NCBI GenBank assembly: GCA_038380435.1
Contig: JAWZYU010000009.1
Location: 63,393,901-63,457,900, forward strand
Direction of reading: 5' to 3'
DNA from: Ryuthela nishihirai
Lineage: Eukaryota > Arthropoda > Arachnida > Araneae > Heptathelidae
DNA length: 64,000 nucleotides
Shown: one piece after another, positions 23,406 to 34,377 of the stretch
Numbering within the stretch: position 1 is the stretch's first letter
Layout of the letters: every line of letters begins with the position of its first letter
The notes under the pieces: model-generated
The model's database searches: none
Told to the model about the DNA's origin: nothing
The model's input: the letters and a program-made list of their open reading frames with translations, nothing else
Program-made: the position numbers and the translations under genes

Positions 23406-23499
23406 TTATATTATTTTAGAATTATTGTTACTAAATATTATTTTTTAACTCAGACTCAATTCCCAACGCTAAATATATACACTGAGATACAAGTTTATT

Positions 23500-24640
23500 A
23501 GGTACACCTACCTAGTAGCGTGTTGATCCTACTTTGGCCTGCAGAACAGCCCGAATTCGTCAGGGTATGGAACTTACAAGATTCTGGATGAGTTGTGCAG
23601 GAATGTGTCGCGCAGTTGCTGTAAGCTGGACGGCGGCAATCTTGCCGCGAACAGCCCTTACCACTTCATCCCAAAATACTCGATAGGGTTTAGATCTGGA
23701 TATTGTGCAGGCCAATGAAGATAGGAAAACTCGTCAGCATGTTCTTGGAACCATTTGGTAATGATACGTGCCTTGTGAGCAGGTGTATTATCATGCTTAA
23801 CGTGTCAATCCGAGTGAGGATAAACTGTACCATTAAGGAATGAACTTGATCAGCAATGATGTTCAAATATGTCGTGACATTCATATGTCTTTCAATGGGT
23901 ATTAGGGGGCCTAATGTGTGACAGTAAAACATTCCCCCACCGCTACTACCGGCCTGTATTGTTGACACCAGACAAGATGGCTCCATAGCCTCACGTTGCT
24001 TGCGTCAAACTCTTATCCTTCCACCAACATGATGCAAAAAAGAGACTTGATTCGTCTGACCAGGCTACCTTTTTCCGGTCATCAATGGTTCAGTGTCGAT
24101 GCTCCTTCCTCAATGGTCCAGTATCGATGATCCTTCCATAATGGTTCAGTATCGATGCTCCTTCCTTAATGGTCCAGTGTCGATGCTCGTTCCATAATAG
24201 CCCAGTGTCGATGCTCCTTCCTAATGGTCCAGTGTCGATGTTCCTGCATCCACTGGTGACGCATTTTCGTGTTCTTCGCTGGCAACATTGGCACTCAACA
24301 TGGACGGTGGCTGCTGTAGCCCATTCGCAACCAAGTCCGATATGTGGTGCATTTGGAGATGACTTTTGCACACCAATGTTTAATTCTGCTATGATTTCCC
24401 TGATTGTGGTTCGTCTGTTCGCTTGCACAATTCTCGCCAATCTCCTTTGACCTCTCTGATCCACAAGCTAATTTCATCCACAGAAACACAGATAACTGGT
24501 AGGTTTTGGCTTTTCACACCATTGTCAGTATACCCTTGACACGGTTGTGCTTGTAAAGCCCAGGAGGAGGGCGTTTGGGAGATGCTAGAACTAGCACGTC
24601 TGGCACCAACTATCATGCCACGTTCAAAGTCGCTCGTTTT
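23500..24640 (-). pseudogene. Tc1-type transposase pseudogene, DD36E-like
   Basis: Reading leftwards: MGKTSDFERGMIVGARR (HTH start, near 24640), WIREVKGDWREL, then in another frame MDQRGQRRLARIVQANRRTT (24464 onwards) as the second HTH, the WATAATVHVECQCCQRRTRK block, the minisatellite, then KKVAWSDESSLF (first catalytic Asp, near 24065), VSTIQAGSSGGGMFYCHTLG, HDNTPAHKARIITKWF (second Asp) and PDLNPIEYF (Glu) close to 23690. The second Asp and the Glu are 36 residues apart. Frameshifts lie between blocks and the minisatellite adds more than 160 bases. The protein would cut and join its own ends; this copy cannot. Confidence 0.9.
24084..24250 (-). repeat. 28 bp minisatellite inside the transposase
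   Basis: Six units beginning AATGGTTCAG or AATGGTCCAG start at 24084, 24112, 24140, 24168, 24196 and 24223. On the coding strand the first unit corresponds to the normal sequence just before KKVAWSDESSLF, so the array grew by amplification of transposase coding sequence. Confidence 0.9.
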
Positions 24641-24761
24641 GCCCATTCTAACGTTCAATCCAACTCTAGATGATGCTCGAAGAATGGGTCTATCTGACGT
24701 TTTCAATGAACCATTTATGTGAGAAGGGGTGGTGTACCTAATAAACTGACATATCAGTGTA

Positions 24762-24838
24762 CATTAGAGATGAGCTCGGGCTCATGGTAGCACAGACGAC
24801 TTCAGGATCAGGCGGGATCTGATGCGGAATAATTTAAA
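24762..24838. repeat. Repeat flanking the Tc1 element, shared with 20025-20118
   Basis: CATTAGAGATGAGCTCGGGC and following bases to GGAATAATTTAAAT match the second locus with scattered changes. The AGAGATGAG(C/T)T motif also opens the array element at 38662 and closes it (inverted) at 40985. Confidence 0.7.
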
Positions 24839-24849
24839 TTTTAAAAACG

Positions 24850-25735
24850 ACATGTACTTCTGAAAATCCAAGTAAATATACAAAATACTTTTTATTATAG
24901 TTTCAAACATCTAATAATCTTTAGCAATGAAATATGGCATCGAAGGAAACAAAATCTCAATTCGCCAATCAGTTTCAATCCCTTCTCTCATCATAAGTTT
25001 CTTTCAAAACCATTTTCTGCCAAAGAGTCCCGGTTTCCCTGTTTTACCTACTTCAACTAGGGTAAAAGTCACAAATTGACCCACTAAGATTTTCTATTTA
25101 TTTATTTATTTTTTAAGGGACTGTTTGGCAAAAATTTGTAATTTTATGATGAATAACATTTTTAAGTCAATAAAAAGGCAAAATATAATGGAAAGGACAG
25201 CTTTTTTTTCTAATCGTTAATTTACTCAAAATTTCAGTTGGGTATAAAAATGGAGTCAACATATTTATCCAGGCAGAGCTTACATGAGAATTTCTTGGAG
25301 TTGAGTTTTCTTGAGGAACAAGTTCTGCCAAAAATGTTTAAACAACCTTAACTGAAATAGAACCAAAGGCAACTGTGTATTAGAGATAAATTCTCACTGA
25401 AAGTTTCGAGCCTGGGCTTGCACGAGACGGAATCATTTCGTATTTATTGAGCCCGAGCCTGCCCTAGGACAGTAAGGAAAAAAATCTTCTAAACATCCTA
25501 AAAGAAAAATACAGATATTAATAGTTCTAAACCATGTTTAAATTCTCCGTAGTAAAGTCTCCTGCAAATTTTAAAATAATTATAATTATTTTTATAATGT
25601 AAAATGCTAGAAGTAATGCAAAAAAACGGAAATTTCTTGAGTAATGTAACCAATTAAGTAACCAATTCTACGCTAGGAGATTGTTGAAAAACAATTTGTT
25701 CGAATCGACTAGAGGTCGTGTAGCGTAATATATGC
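24850..25735. other. No clear feature
   Basis: AT-rich. A TTAGAGATAAATTCTCAC motif at 25380 followed by GAGCCTGGGCTTG and GAGCCCGAGCCTG may be a worn copy of the array family at 38660-40990. Otherwise nothing. Confidence 0.35.
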
Positions 25736-25764
25736 AGTATATACACTGAAAGTACAATTTATCA

Positions 25765-27158
25765 TACACACCCACCTAATAACGTGTGGATCCATCTTCA
25801 GCCCTCAGAATAGCAGCAACACTTCGTGACGTGGATTCTACCAGGTGATGAAAAATATCGGGTGGTATTTCAGACCATGATTTAAGGACAGCCATCCGTA
25901 AAGCACCTGTGGTTGATGGAGGTGGGTTTTCGACTCGAATGAATCACTCCACTTCGTCCTACAGGTGCTCAATAGGATTCAAATCCAAAAAGCGAGAGGG
26001 TCATTCGAGGGTTGAGAACTCACTTGGAATGATCCTCCAACCAATCCTTCGCCAAACGGGAGCGATGGGCAGGGTTTGTTGAAAATAGACAGACAGGACT
26101 TGTTGAGGAAGGATCCTGCTGTGGGAAAGGCTAGACATGAACGAGTGTAAGTGGTCGGCGAGTATGTCAACATAGCCTAGTCCGGTGATGAAAAATATCG
26201 GGTGGTATTTCAGACCATGATTTAAGGACAGCCATCCGTAAAGCACCTGTGGTTGATGGAGGTGGGTTTTCGACTCGAATGAATCACTCCACTTCGTCCT
26301 ACAGGTGCTCAATAGGATTCAAATCCAAAAAGCGAGAGGGTCATTCGAGGGTTGAGAACTCACTTGGAATGATCCTCCAACCAATCCTTCGCCAAACGGG
26401 AGCGATGGGCAGGGTTTGTTGAAAATAGACAGACAGGACTTGTTGAGGAAGGATCCTGCTGTGGGAAAGGCTAGACATGAACGAGTGTAAGTGGTCGGCG
26501 AGTATGTCAACATAGCCTAGTCCGGTGATAATGGTCTCAAGAGGAACAAGAGACCCTAAGGTGGTCCACGTAAAAAACGCTCCAGTACATTAGACAGCCT
26601 CAACCATCCTGTAACACCGCGATTTGACAGTTGGAGTTCATGGCTTCATGTTCCCTGTGCCATACACACAACATCCCATCGGTGCGTAACTGGAACCTCG
26701 ATTTATCAGACCAACCTACCCAATTCCAGTCTTTAACAGTCCATTCACAATATTCTTTCATCCACTACAGCCTCATAGCCCGATGACATACTGTTAACGA
26801 GAGTACCCGATGTGTGCATTAGCTACCATTGTACAGTTGTGCCATAGTAATTTGAATGATCTTTGCACAAATCTTCATAGCCACCCAATCATTGAATGCC
26901 GACAATGTCATCTGCACTGTGGCCCTCCATTCTGACATTACAATACGGGAGAGACAGCACTTACCTTGAACATCTGTGGCCACATTTTTCCCAGTGGTTG
27001 AAATTTTGCTGGTTTTTGAAGTAGTCTTAATACATAAGTGTGACGATCGCACACGGAAATCCCAGACGTTCTACAGTCACTTATATGGAGTGTCCCATCT
27101 TCCTCGCACCTACCATCTGCCCACTATCGAGCTCGCTCAGGTCACCGTGTTTACCCAT
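25765..27158 (-). pseudogene. Tc1-type transposase pseudogene with duplicated C-terminus
   Basis: Starts at 27158 with MGKHGDLSELDSGQMVGARK and an HTH-like GHSISD. After frameshifts come QGKCCLSRIVMSEWRATV, SDKSRFQLRTDGM (first catalytic Asp changed or shifted) and VWHREHEAMNSNC, then CLMYWSVF. The C-terminal block YVDILADHLHSF...FQQ...HRSRLAKDWLEDHS...LDLNPIEHL occurs twice because of the 340 bp duplication. The second catalytic Asp is lost in both copies through a small indel right after FQQ. The last residues are RSVAAILRAEDGSTRY. Family function is DNA transposition; this copy is dead. Confidence 0.85.
25844..26523. repeat. Perfect 340 bp tandem duplication
   Basis: Unit one (25844-26183) and unit two (26184-26523) look identical base for base, including two identical 64-codon frames exactly 340 bases apart; a third start (GGTGAT) at 26524 marks the breakpoint homology. 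Confidence 0.95.
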
Positions 27159-27259
27159 CAAAACAGAAGCAAATACGCTGTTTAGCAGGTATCTGCTGAC
27201 TGTGGTATTAAGAATAATGTTAACCACACCGATATCTGTGGCTTTAGTCGATTGAAGCT

Positions 27260-28930
27260 TTTCGAAATAAAAATTAATAGAAATTATTTGTATTCGACGA
27301 TTAGTCAGAAATTGTTGAGAGGACTGGCAATATTATCAATCTAAAACACGTTTTCTAAAGAAATTGATTACTCAGTTATTATAGAATATTTGGCGGAAAT
27401 AAAAGACCGCAACCTAATTAAATTGCATAAATTGCTTTAAAAATAAATATGTTTCTTTAATCGAAATTTGTTGATTTTACAGAATATTAGTAGGAAAACG
27501 GAGGTCCCACATAACATCCAGCCGTCCCCGGACCAGGAACCTGAGAGCTCAGAATAATGATAAATTACATTTTTTTTCAAAAGTATTTACATATATTAGG
27601 GGTGAAGTCAAGATCTGGATGTACTTGTGGGATTATATTTCAGTTGACATGTATGAACTCTAAAACTTGTCTACCTGCTTTGAAATCCAAAACAAGTGTC
27701 CTTCTATACTTTTATCGAGCCCCATATTATATGTCCGACACTAAAAATATATTTAAAAAACAACTATAAACTTTAATTTTACATAGAATATCATTTTAAC
27801 CTTTTCTGTCTGATGAAATATTTTAGCACTTGGGAAACCCTATTTAAGTCCTATTCTCAGATCTCTTCCCTCCCCGAATCGAAAGTCTCGAAGCCTTCTC
27901 GAAACTAACTTCTCCGACCCTCCCACCCTCCCCGAAACTGAATATATTATAGACGTGCTTGGCCTTGGACGGGTAACTGTTCAGTCTTAATTCTTAATTT
28001 ATATTTTTCCCGTAATTGTAAGAAACTAAGCAAAAAATTGAAAATTTCTTTTAATTGTAATTTTAACCTATTAATCAGTCTTCAGAAATTGTATATAAGC
28101 TGCATTCAGCCTTTTAATTTTTTTAAGTATGCTATATAACGAATCATTCTTAAAATGAGGAATATTCGAAAAAAAATATAATTCTTTGAAAAGATAATTC
28201 CCATAAATATCAGAAGAATTGCGGTCTAGTAAAAATATGCGAAGATCTTTACAATGTTTGATTTGATCTCTTTTACCGATATTTTTAAATCATTAAAGGT
28301 TTATAAAAACTCAAATATATCTTTATAATTCTCGAAAACTTGAAATAAATTTTTTTAAGACGCAAGAGCGCAGTCAATTACTTTTCAAAATAATGCATCT
28401 TAAGCACTTTTTTTCGATCAGGATTAATCTGATCATTAGATTGATAACTGAGACCTTTTATCTTCCTGGATCCTATTCTGAACTTTTATTTAATTCCTTG
28501 CATAACTCGGATGATATATGTACCCCATTTTCAAGTCCATTTAAGTGACAGTCGGTTAAAAAGCTAACAAATATTTTTAAATCCTCTACAACCAAAGACG
28601 TTTTTATTTTTAGAATTTTGCTGCTTATATTTATTTTATATAATGATTGTACAATATATTATGCTTAATAATGCAACAGTTATGCTTAATATAAGTTCAT
28701 AAGGATGTATATTTTCCTTGACTGACATAATTTCTGATTTAATATTTGGATCTGTAGTAGTACTTGAAACTTCTGTCAAGGCTTTATTTCCTCCACCTTC
28801 CTGTAATCGCACGGCTTCTACATTATCTATTCTGCATTGCCATTATGTTTAAGATAAGGGCGTTTGGTGTCAATAAAGTAGCATATTTTTAAGGCATCTC
28901 TCATCTAGCAGTCGAAGCAGCAAGTATTAT
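27260..28930. other. No feature recognised
   Basis: AT-rich with a C-rich patch of repeated CTCCCCGAA and TCTCGAA motifs at 27865-27945. No coding frame with a motif. Confidence 0.4.
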
Positions 28931-28935
28931 ATATA

Positions 28936-29025
28936 TACACGGTTTCCATAAATTAAGTAACAACCTCATGTTATGTCAAAGGCAAAATGGGGTCGAAGCT
29001 CTATAACTTCAAAAATAAGATTTTG
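28936..29025 (+). repeat. Terminus of dispersed repeat R5
   Basis: ACACGGTTTCCATAAATTAA followed by ATGTTATGTCAAAG and GTCGAAGCTCTATAACTTC matches the arms of the element at 38882-39407 and the fragment at 50290-50335. Confidence 0.75.
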
Positions 29026-29034
29026 TTTTTGAGT

Positions 29035-29990
29035 TTTAAGTTATATTGTTTCTCAACGAAACGTTTTCAAAAATTTTCCATATCCGCTCGGGATTACAGC
29101 AAGGTTCTATTTCATTCTCTATTTTATTCAATTTTTATTTACATGATATACATTCTATTATTTGAAATGATGTAAACTTGCAAACATATGCGGATGATCT
29201 AATATTGTGGACAGTAACTCAACATTATTTGTATGAATGGCATCTAAACATTAATCCTAGTAAAACTATAGTTTTGCCTTTTTTTAAAAAAAAGGAGTAA
29301 TACTCCAATTCTTAACCTTAAAATAAATTGTCGCCTTATTTCACAAACTTCACATCACAAACAACTTGGAGTTCATCTCGATTCCCATCTTAATTGGAAT
29401 TATCACTTATCTGATTCATATCAAAAAGTTGCTACACTTTTTAATTTTTTCCAGTTCTTAGCAAACACTTCCTCTGGTACTTTACCCAATTAACTAATTA
29501 ATCTTTACATTAGACTTATTAGACCAAAAATAGAATACAGTTTTGAATTCTTAATCGGCCAAAAATCATACCGTTTTCATAAAAGTGAATGTTTTGCAAA
29601 ACTAATTTCTTAAAATTTCACTTGGTCTCCTAAAATACTCACCCATTCTTTCTATATTAGCTAAAACTTCAATTCCTCCAATTGATGTTAGATCTGTTAC
29701 ATTATTTCAAATTTTAATTGTGAGAATTATCTTAAATCATAAAAATCACTCTATTTTAAATAAAATAATAAATTATAATCAAACTATTATATTCAACTTT
29801 TTTTTAGGAAAAATCATATATTAAATAACATTATTCATGTCAAAAATAAAGAATACGTCATAAATCCTTTGCCTTTTTGGGCATTTCTTCAACTCATCAT
29901 AAACTGTCAGATTCCCCTAATGGAGTTCAAATCTAAACTTTCGAACTTAGCCTTGAAAGCAACTTCTCTTTCAAACTGCAACAATAAACA
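29035..29990 (+). pseudogene. LINE reverse transcriptase, C-terminal part
   Basis: The catalytic YADD box is coded at about 29186-29197, preceded by the GLQQGS motif B with one stop between them. The thumb region follows with FFQFLANTSSG and an IRLIRPKIEYS block, then frames decay. This enzyme would copy LINE RNA at the nicked target. The 5' part of the ORF (fingers, motif A, endonuclease) is absent, as usual for 5'-truncated insertions; the boundary at about 29035 abuts repeat R5. Confidence 0.85.
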
Positions 29991-30079
29991 TAAAAATTAT
30001 TATATTTAAATGGTTCTTTCCACACAGATTCTCAAATTGTTACTGCTGCATTTTTCATCCCATTGTTCAATGTATCAAA

Positions 30080-30876
30080 TTCTTTACAAATTTGCATCCC
30101 CGTCTAACATCATACATGCTGAGTTATATATTATTTCATTTGTCCTTGATTCGTGTCACAAAAATGTATCAAATAATAACATAGTAATTTACTCTGAGAG
30201 TAAAGCAGCTCTCTTGGCATTAAAATCAGATCCCAACTCATCTCACTTCAATGTAATACTTGAAACTTGTAGGGGCGGGGGTGGCTCAGTCGGTAGCGCG
30301 CCAGGCTCGTAATCTGTAGTTCCCAGGTTCGAGTCCCAGCTGAGTCAGCGTTGAGATTTATCCCCGCAAAATTCCCCGTCCTGCCCACGGTCAGTAGGGG
30401 ACAATGATGGGCTTGAAAAGACCGCCGTCCGTCGGATGGGACGTTAAGCCGTGGCCCCGTGTGTGGGAGAGCCATACCCTGTGCACGTTAAAGAACACGC
30501 TGGGTGGCCTTGACTGGAGCCTACCATCTGTCTCCCAACAGCTGTTCCAGTGGGTCCCCTCCCCCAACCTTCTCTGAGTCTTCGGGGTCCTTGTGACCTG
30601 GCCATTTAGCCCATGGTGTGCAAAAAAGTGCCGCTCAGAGGTAAAACAACCCAACCCAACCTTGAAACTTTTAACTATTTACTCACAGCAAATTATATTA
30701 AAAAACACAATCTGATTTCACTGCAATGGATTCCTAGCCATTGCGGCGTTAAATATAACGATTATGTAGATCTTCTTGCTAAACATGCTGCTGAACTGAA
30801 TACTCTTGCTGAATCATATCGTTTTTATCATCTGGTCAAGAAGGATATTAAACTAAATGAAAAAAAAAAACTTTAA
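30080..30876 (+). pseudogene. LINE RNase H domain interrupted by SINE-1
   Basis: Before the SINE: AELYIISFVLD (catalytic Glu region) and NIVIYSESKAALLALKS, where Glu stands where the family usually has Asp. After it: WIPSHCGVKYNDYVDLLAKH, with the last catalytic Asp in VDLLAK. The frame is the same on both sides of the insertion, and the 402 bases between the two target copies are a multiple of three, so the domain was open before the SINE arrived apart from an earlier frameshift near 30100. RNase H removes the RNA strand of the hybrid. Confidence 0.9.
30269..30660 (+). mobile_element. SINE-1 reference copy with 10 bp target duplication
   Basis: CTTGAAACTT lies at 30259-30268 and 30661-30670. 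The head reads GGGGTGGCTCAGTCGGTAGC (A box) and GGTTCGAGTCCC (B box), a tRNA-like Pol III promoter whose anticodon loop reads CTCGTAA, close to Thr or Met tRNAs. A unique body follows (GTCCGTCGGATGGGACGTTA, GTGCACGTTAAAGAACACGC, GTCTCCCAACAGCTG, TGTGACCTGGCCATTTAGCC) and the 3' end is AAAACAACCCAACCCAAC. This is the least worn copy and defines the family in the window. Confidence 0.95.
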
Positions 30877-31483
30877 AAGACGTTTTTAAACCTTTCTTTC
30901 AAGGCCTTTCGCTGATTTTTCTTAGATGAAAATTTATCGAGAATTCCTAAACTTGACTTACCAAGGAACTTGCAGTGTATTATACATAAGCTAAGAATTT
31001 GTAGCATATGTCTTAATAACTATTTGTATAAAATGGGCAGAGTCAAATAAACTCTATGTACCTCTTGTAGCACACTCAAGAAACTATCACTCATTTCTTG
31101 TCAAATTGCAAAAAAATATGAAAATGAACGTCCTATTTTTTTTTATAAATCTCTCTAATATTGGAATTCAAGAATTTATTTTAGAAAATATTTTTAATCA
31201 CCCTAACCTTGTTATCATGAAAAGCTGCTTCCATCTTATCAGTGACTTTATGCTGAGTTTACCTCGTTCTTTGTGTTTATAATTTGTTTTGTATTTCTGA
31301 ATTTACTTACTTCTGTTATACGATATCCAATAGATATAGTATTTTTGTAATTACCTATTTTGCTTGTTTTTAAGTACTGTTTCACTATTCTTAATTTATT
31401 GAGCGACAGGTGATTAGCATCGACTGTTCTCAGTGATTGTAATGTGCAATAAATAAAAAAAAACAATGTACGTGTACTGTACA

Positions 31484-31588
31484 CAAAGGTTGCCAGATCA
31501 CTAATTTATAAAAAAATGTTGCCAGATGTTTTTTATGAATTCTGTAATCAACCCATAGTGTTCGGATATTTTTTAAACGACTGTACAT
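31484..31588 (-). repeat. ~105 bp repeat R6, mariner-like terminus
   Basis: Read in reverse it begins GTACAGTCGTTTAAAAAATA and runs to GGCAACCTT; it matches 36645-36748. The TACAGTCG start resembles a Tc1/mariner terminus at a TA site. Confidence 0.65.
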
Positions 31589-31599
31589 CGTTTGCAATA

Positions 31600-32350
31600 T
31601 TTGTTTCAATTTTTGTATTTTTCAAATATTTTCGCCGTTAGAGGGAGCAATTTTAACTTTTTTAGAGAATCGGAAACTTCGAATCGAAATATTTCATCAA
31701 TACCTATCCAATCCAAAAAGAATTTTTTTTTAATTTTCTCGAGAAATAAACAATTATTTCTTAAAACGAAAGAGTTGCATTTTCTAAACCCACCATTGGG
31801 ATAAAGGGTTAACTCATTGTTGCCAGTGCAAACTTCTTAACCTTTAAATTCTGCCATCAAAATTCCAAAATTTATAGAATTAATTTTTGTTTATAAAATT
31901 CCTTTCAAATTTTGAAATTCTCAAAATTTTCCAACGTTAGAAGAGGCTATTATAGAAGAAGCTATCAGAAAGCGCGAAATTCTACATTTCACCTCCAATA
32001 TGAAAAGAATTTTAACATCTCTAAAAAGAAACAATTAGCTCTTAAAACAAAACAGCTGCGTCTCCCCCCCCCCTGTGATAAGGGGCCAACTCATTGCTAA
32101 GCCAATTAAAATTTCATGACTTTTATATCTCCACCACCAAAATTTCAAATTTGTACCACAAATGCATCGATTGCAAATATTCGTTTAAATATCTGCAATT
32201 TTCAATGTTTTTCTCGGTATATCAAATTTTTCACTGTTACAGAGAAAAATTAGAGATTTTTGGAAGATTCGGAAAGTTAGAATCGTAATATTTCTTCAAT
32301 ACTTATAGAACACAAAAATTATTTTTTATTTATTTCTAAAAAAAAAGTTC
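31600..32350 (+). repeat. ~300 bp satellite-like repeat, two and a half units
   Basis: Units share, in order, a TTTCACCGTTAGAG-type motif (near 31630, 31930 and 32225), GAATCGAAATATTTCATCAAT, a run of T, GAAATAAACAATTATTTCTT with AAAAC, and a C-rich block followed by GATAAAGGG. Another unit lies at 49660-49870. Small open frames here are by-products. One poly-C run sits at 32066-32074. Confidence 0.75.
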
Positions 32351-32354
32351 ATTC

Positions 32355-34370
32355 TCTGCAGACGAAGGACAGAAGTTCAGACGAACAGATAGTCGACAAA
32401 GTGAAAATATCTTTTCTTATTTTTTTTTCAAAATCAAATAAAAAGAGATTTGTGAATTACTTAAGAATTATATTGGTAATGCAGAATGTTATCGAAGAGG
32501 GTCATATATGGATTTTAAAACCTCCAATATTCAATATTCATTTAATAAGTCTTGAATAGTTTTTTCATACCCCTCATATTTCGAATTTATTTCATATATT
32601 ATGCGAAAAACCGACGGTTTATTCTAAGCATGTACCACTGTTTTGCTTATGCTAAAATACAAGTTGGATTATTTTTAAGTTCCTTTTACTGTATTGCTTC
32701 TGCTCAAAACCCAAGTTGGGATTGTTATTACATACCAAGTTATATTCGATTTTATACTATATCGAATTCTAGCTATGTTCCAACCGTTCGGAAGTTCTTT
32801 GTGTGAACTAAACAACCAATAGAAGTGTTCAAGTTTATGTATATAATGTTCGTTATTATTAATTATTGCTATATTTTTAACGGACTTTTTACATATATAA
32901 TGGGAGCACAGCGAAATTTTTTGAAGAAAACTGGAACTGAAATAAATGAGATGCCTGAAGTAGACAGTGAAGACAGTGAGTTTTCAGACATTATTATTAT
33001 CATTACACAAGGTACAATATCGATACACTAATAACGGACATGGAAAGTATTAAAATTTGAAACATTTTAGAAAAGATGATTATTATGATGATGATGATTA
33101 GGAATGGAAGGAGGATTTTTCTACCAAATGTCTGCCGTTTACGGGTATTTATACTGTCACTTTTAAGGGTTAAGATCAGATATTCTATTTCGTCATTGGT
33201 AAATAAAAAATACTGACTAGGAAAGGCAATGCAGAAAACATTTGTCAGATAAAATTTCAATCTACGAAGAACATCCTCCCAAAAATCTAAATATCAACTG
33301 GAAAACTCTAGATACTTAAAAAAAACACGGATTTCAAAAAGAACTAGCAATTTTTTCGTGATTTTTCAGAGCTTAAAGTTTTAAAATTTAAAGATTTAAA
33401 GAGCACCTTTAGATCGCATGCAAATTTTGAATTGAATGAGATCAGATAATTCCATTTCCATATTTTGTTGCCTTATGCATTTAATTTGAGATACTTGGTC
33501 CCTCGTAGAAGAAATGGGAAAGAAAAATCGTTACTCGGAATATTTTCCTCTCTCCTTTCAGTCATCTGCGTTCTCTTTTCTGTCGACACACTCTTCTTTC
33601 TTGATCTTTCTTTCTGCGGCTGTTCTCCCCTCCGGCGACCAGAGAGCCTTACTCCTTTCGGAAGTCCAGTTATGATCGGAAATATTTTCACTTCTTGTCA
33701 AGACTTGCAATGTGTCCAGCACACATGTCCGTTTCCTTTCACGAAGTTGACTACTTGTGGTTTTCATTGAGTTCTTCCACTATATTTTACTCTGATTCCC
33801 TTTTTTATTTTCATTTTCAAGAGCGGCTGGAAATGGATGGTGAAGGAAGTCAAGGGATGCAACTCATGTTTCAAAAGCTGTAGATGGGAACTCGTTTTTG
33901 AGATTCGAGTATTTTTTTAATTTTCGAATATTAAGGTGTACAAAGTTTAAAAATTGGAAATGTATTTCAGTTAGTCAAATAAGATTTTATTTTAATCAAT
34001 ATAACTTTATTCTCCTGTAGTATACAAGATGAAAACGCACATATCTAAATTGCAATTTAAAACAATAAAACAAAATAAATTAAATTTTCGATTCTTACAT
34101 TTCGAACCTAGGGGTATTATTTACAAGGGGCGGATCTTCAAAATTTACATTGGGGAGACCATAAAAATTAAATTGTTTTCATACACAGTATCATAAATAA
34201 TTTAAGTATAAACGTACTTTTATAACTCCCCTTCCCCCCCCCCCCCACACACACACTATAAATGAACTTCAGAAGTAGCGAAAAAATGTGACAATTTCAA
34301 CTATACGAAATTACTTCATCAGTCTCTGCTAATCAAGCACTGGGAACTGTCCTATGCTTGCCAAAGTCTT
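32355..34370. other. No gene recognised
   Basis: AT-rich. A near-duplicate of about 44 bases (ACTGTTTTGCTTATGCT and ACTGTATTGCTTCTGCT) lies at 32637 and 32688. A 101-codon frame at 33465-33770 and its mirror frames on the minus strand have no domain. A poly-C/(CA)n tract lies at 34226-34256. Confidence 0.35.
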
Positions 34371-34377
34371 TACTATG

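Larger units (their letters stand above)
23478..24761 (-). mobile_element. Full-length Tc1-type element (1284 bp) with TIRs
   Basis: The left end TACACTGAGATACAAGTTTA and the right end, read in reverse, TACACTGATATGTCAGTTTA share the same bases before both continue TTAGGTACACC. TA lies at both ends. Its length is typical for Tc1. The transposase runs on the minus strand from about 24640 to 23500 and is broken. A 28 bp minisatellite has expanded inside it (24084-24250). Confidence 0.9.
25742..27210 (-). mobile_element. Second Tc1-family element, rearranged
   Basis: A left terminus TACACTGAAAGTACAATTTA preceded by TATA sits at 25742. The transposase runs from an ATG at 27158 leftwards. No matching right terminus was found near 27230. 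A perfect 340 bp tandem duplication (25844-26183 and 26184-26523) doubles the C-terminal part of the gene. Confidence 0.85.
29035..31465 (+). mobile_element. 5'-truncated LINE with RT and RNase H, split by a SINE
   Basis: The element begins inside the RT. GLQQGSISFSILFNFYLHDI and TYADDLILW (29090-29200) are RT motifs B and C; LGVHLDSHLNWNYHL (29365-29410) and a RLIRPKIEYSFEFLIG block follow. An RNase H domain (30080-30255 and 30661-30810) is cut by SINE-1 at 30269-30660. After it comes an LRICSICLNNYLYKMG...CTSC region (31000-31070) like the C-terminal Cys motifs of I/Jockey-group LINEs. It ends in CAATAAATAAAAAAAAAC at 31448-31465. Stops and frameshifts occur throughout. Confidence 0.85.

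Noticed and set aside
28987..29175. 62-codon ORF as an independent gene
   Set aside because: The neighbouring frame carries the LINE RT motifs; this frame is its shadow.
30281..30352. Functional tRNA gene at the SINE-1 head
   Set aside because: A and B boxes are present but the acceptor stem does not close, and the same head occurs in more than ten SINE copies.
32825..33031. 68-codon frame with an acidic MPEVDSEDSEFSD stretch as a transposase start
   Set aside because: The acidic stretch recalls the N-terminus of piggyBac-type proteins but nothing downstream supports it.
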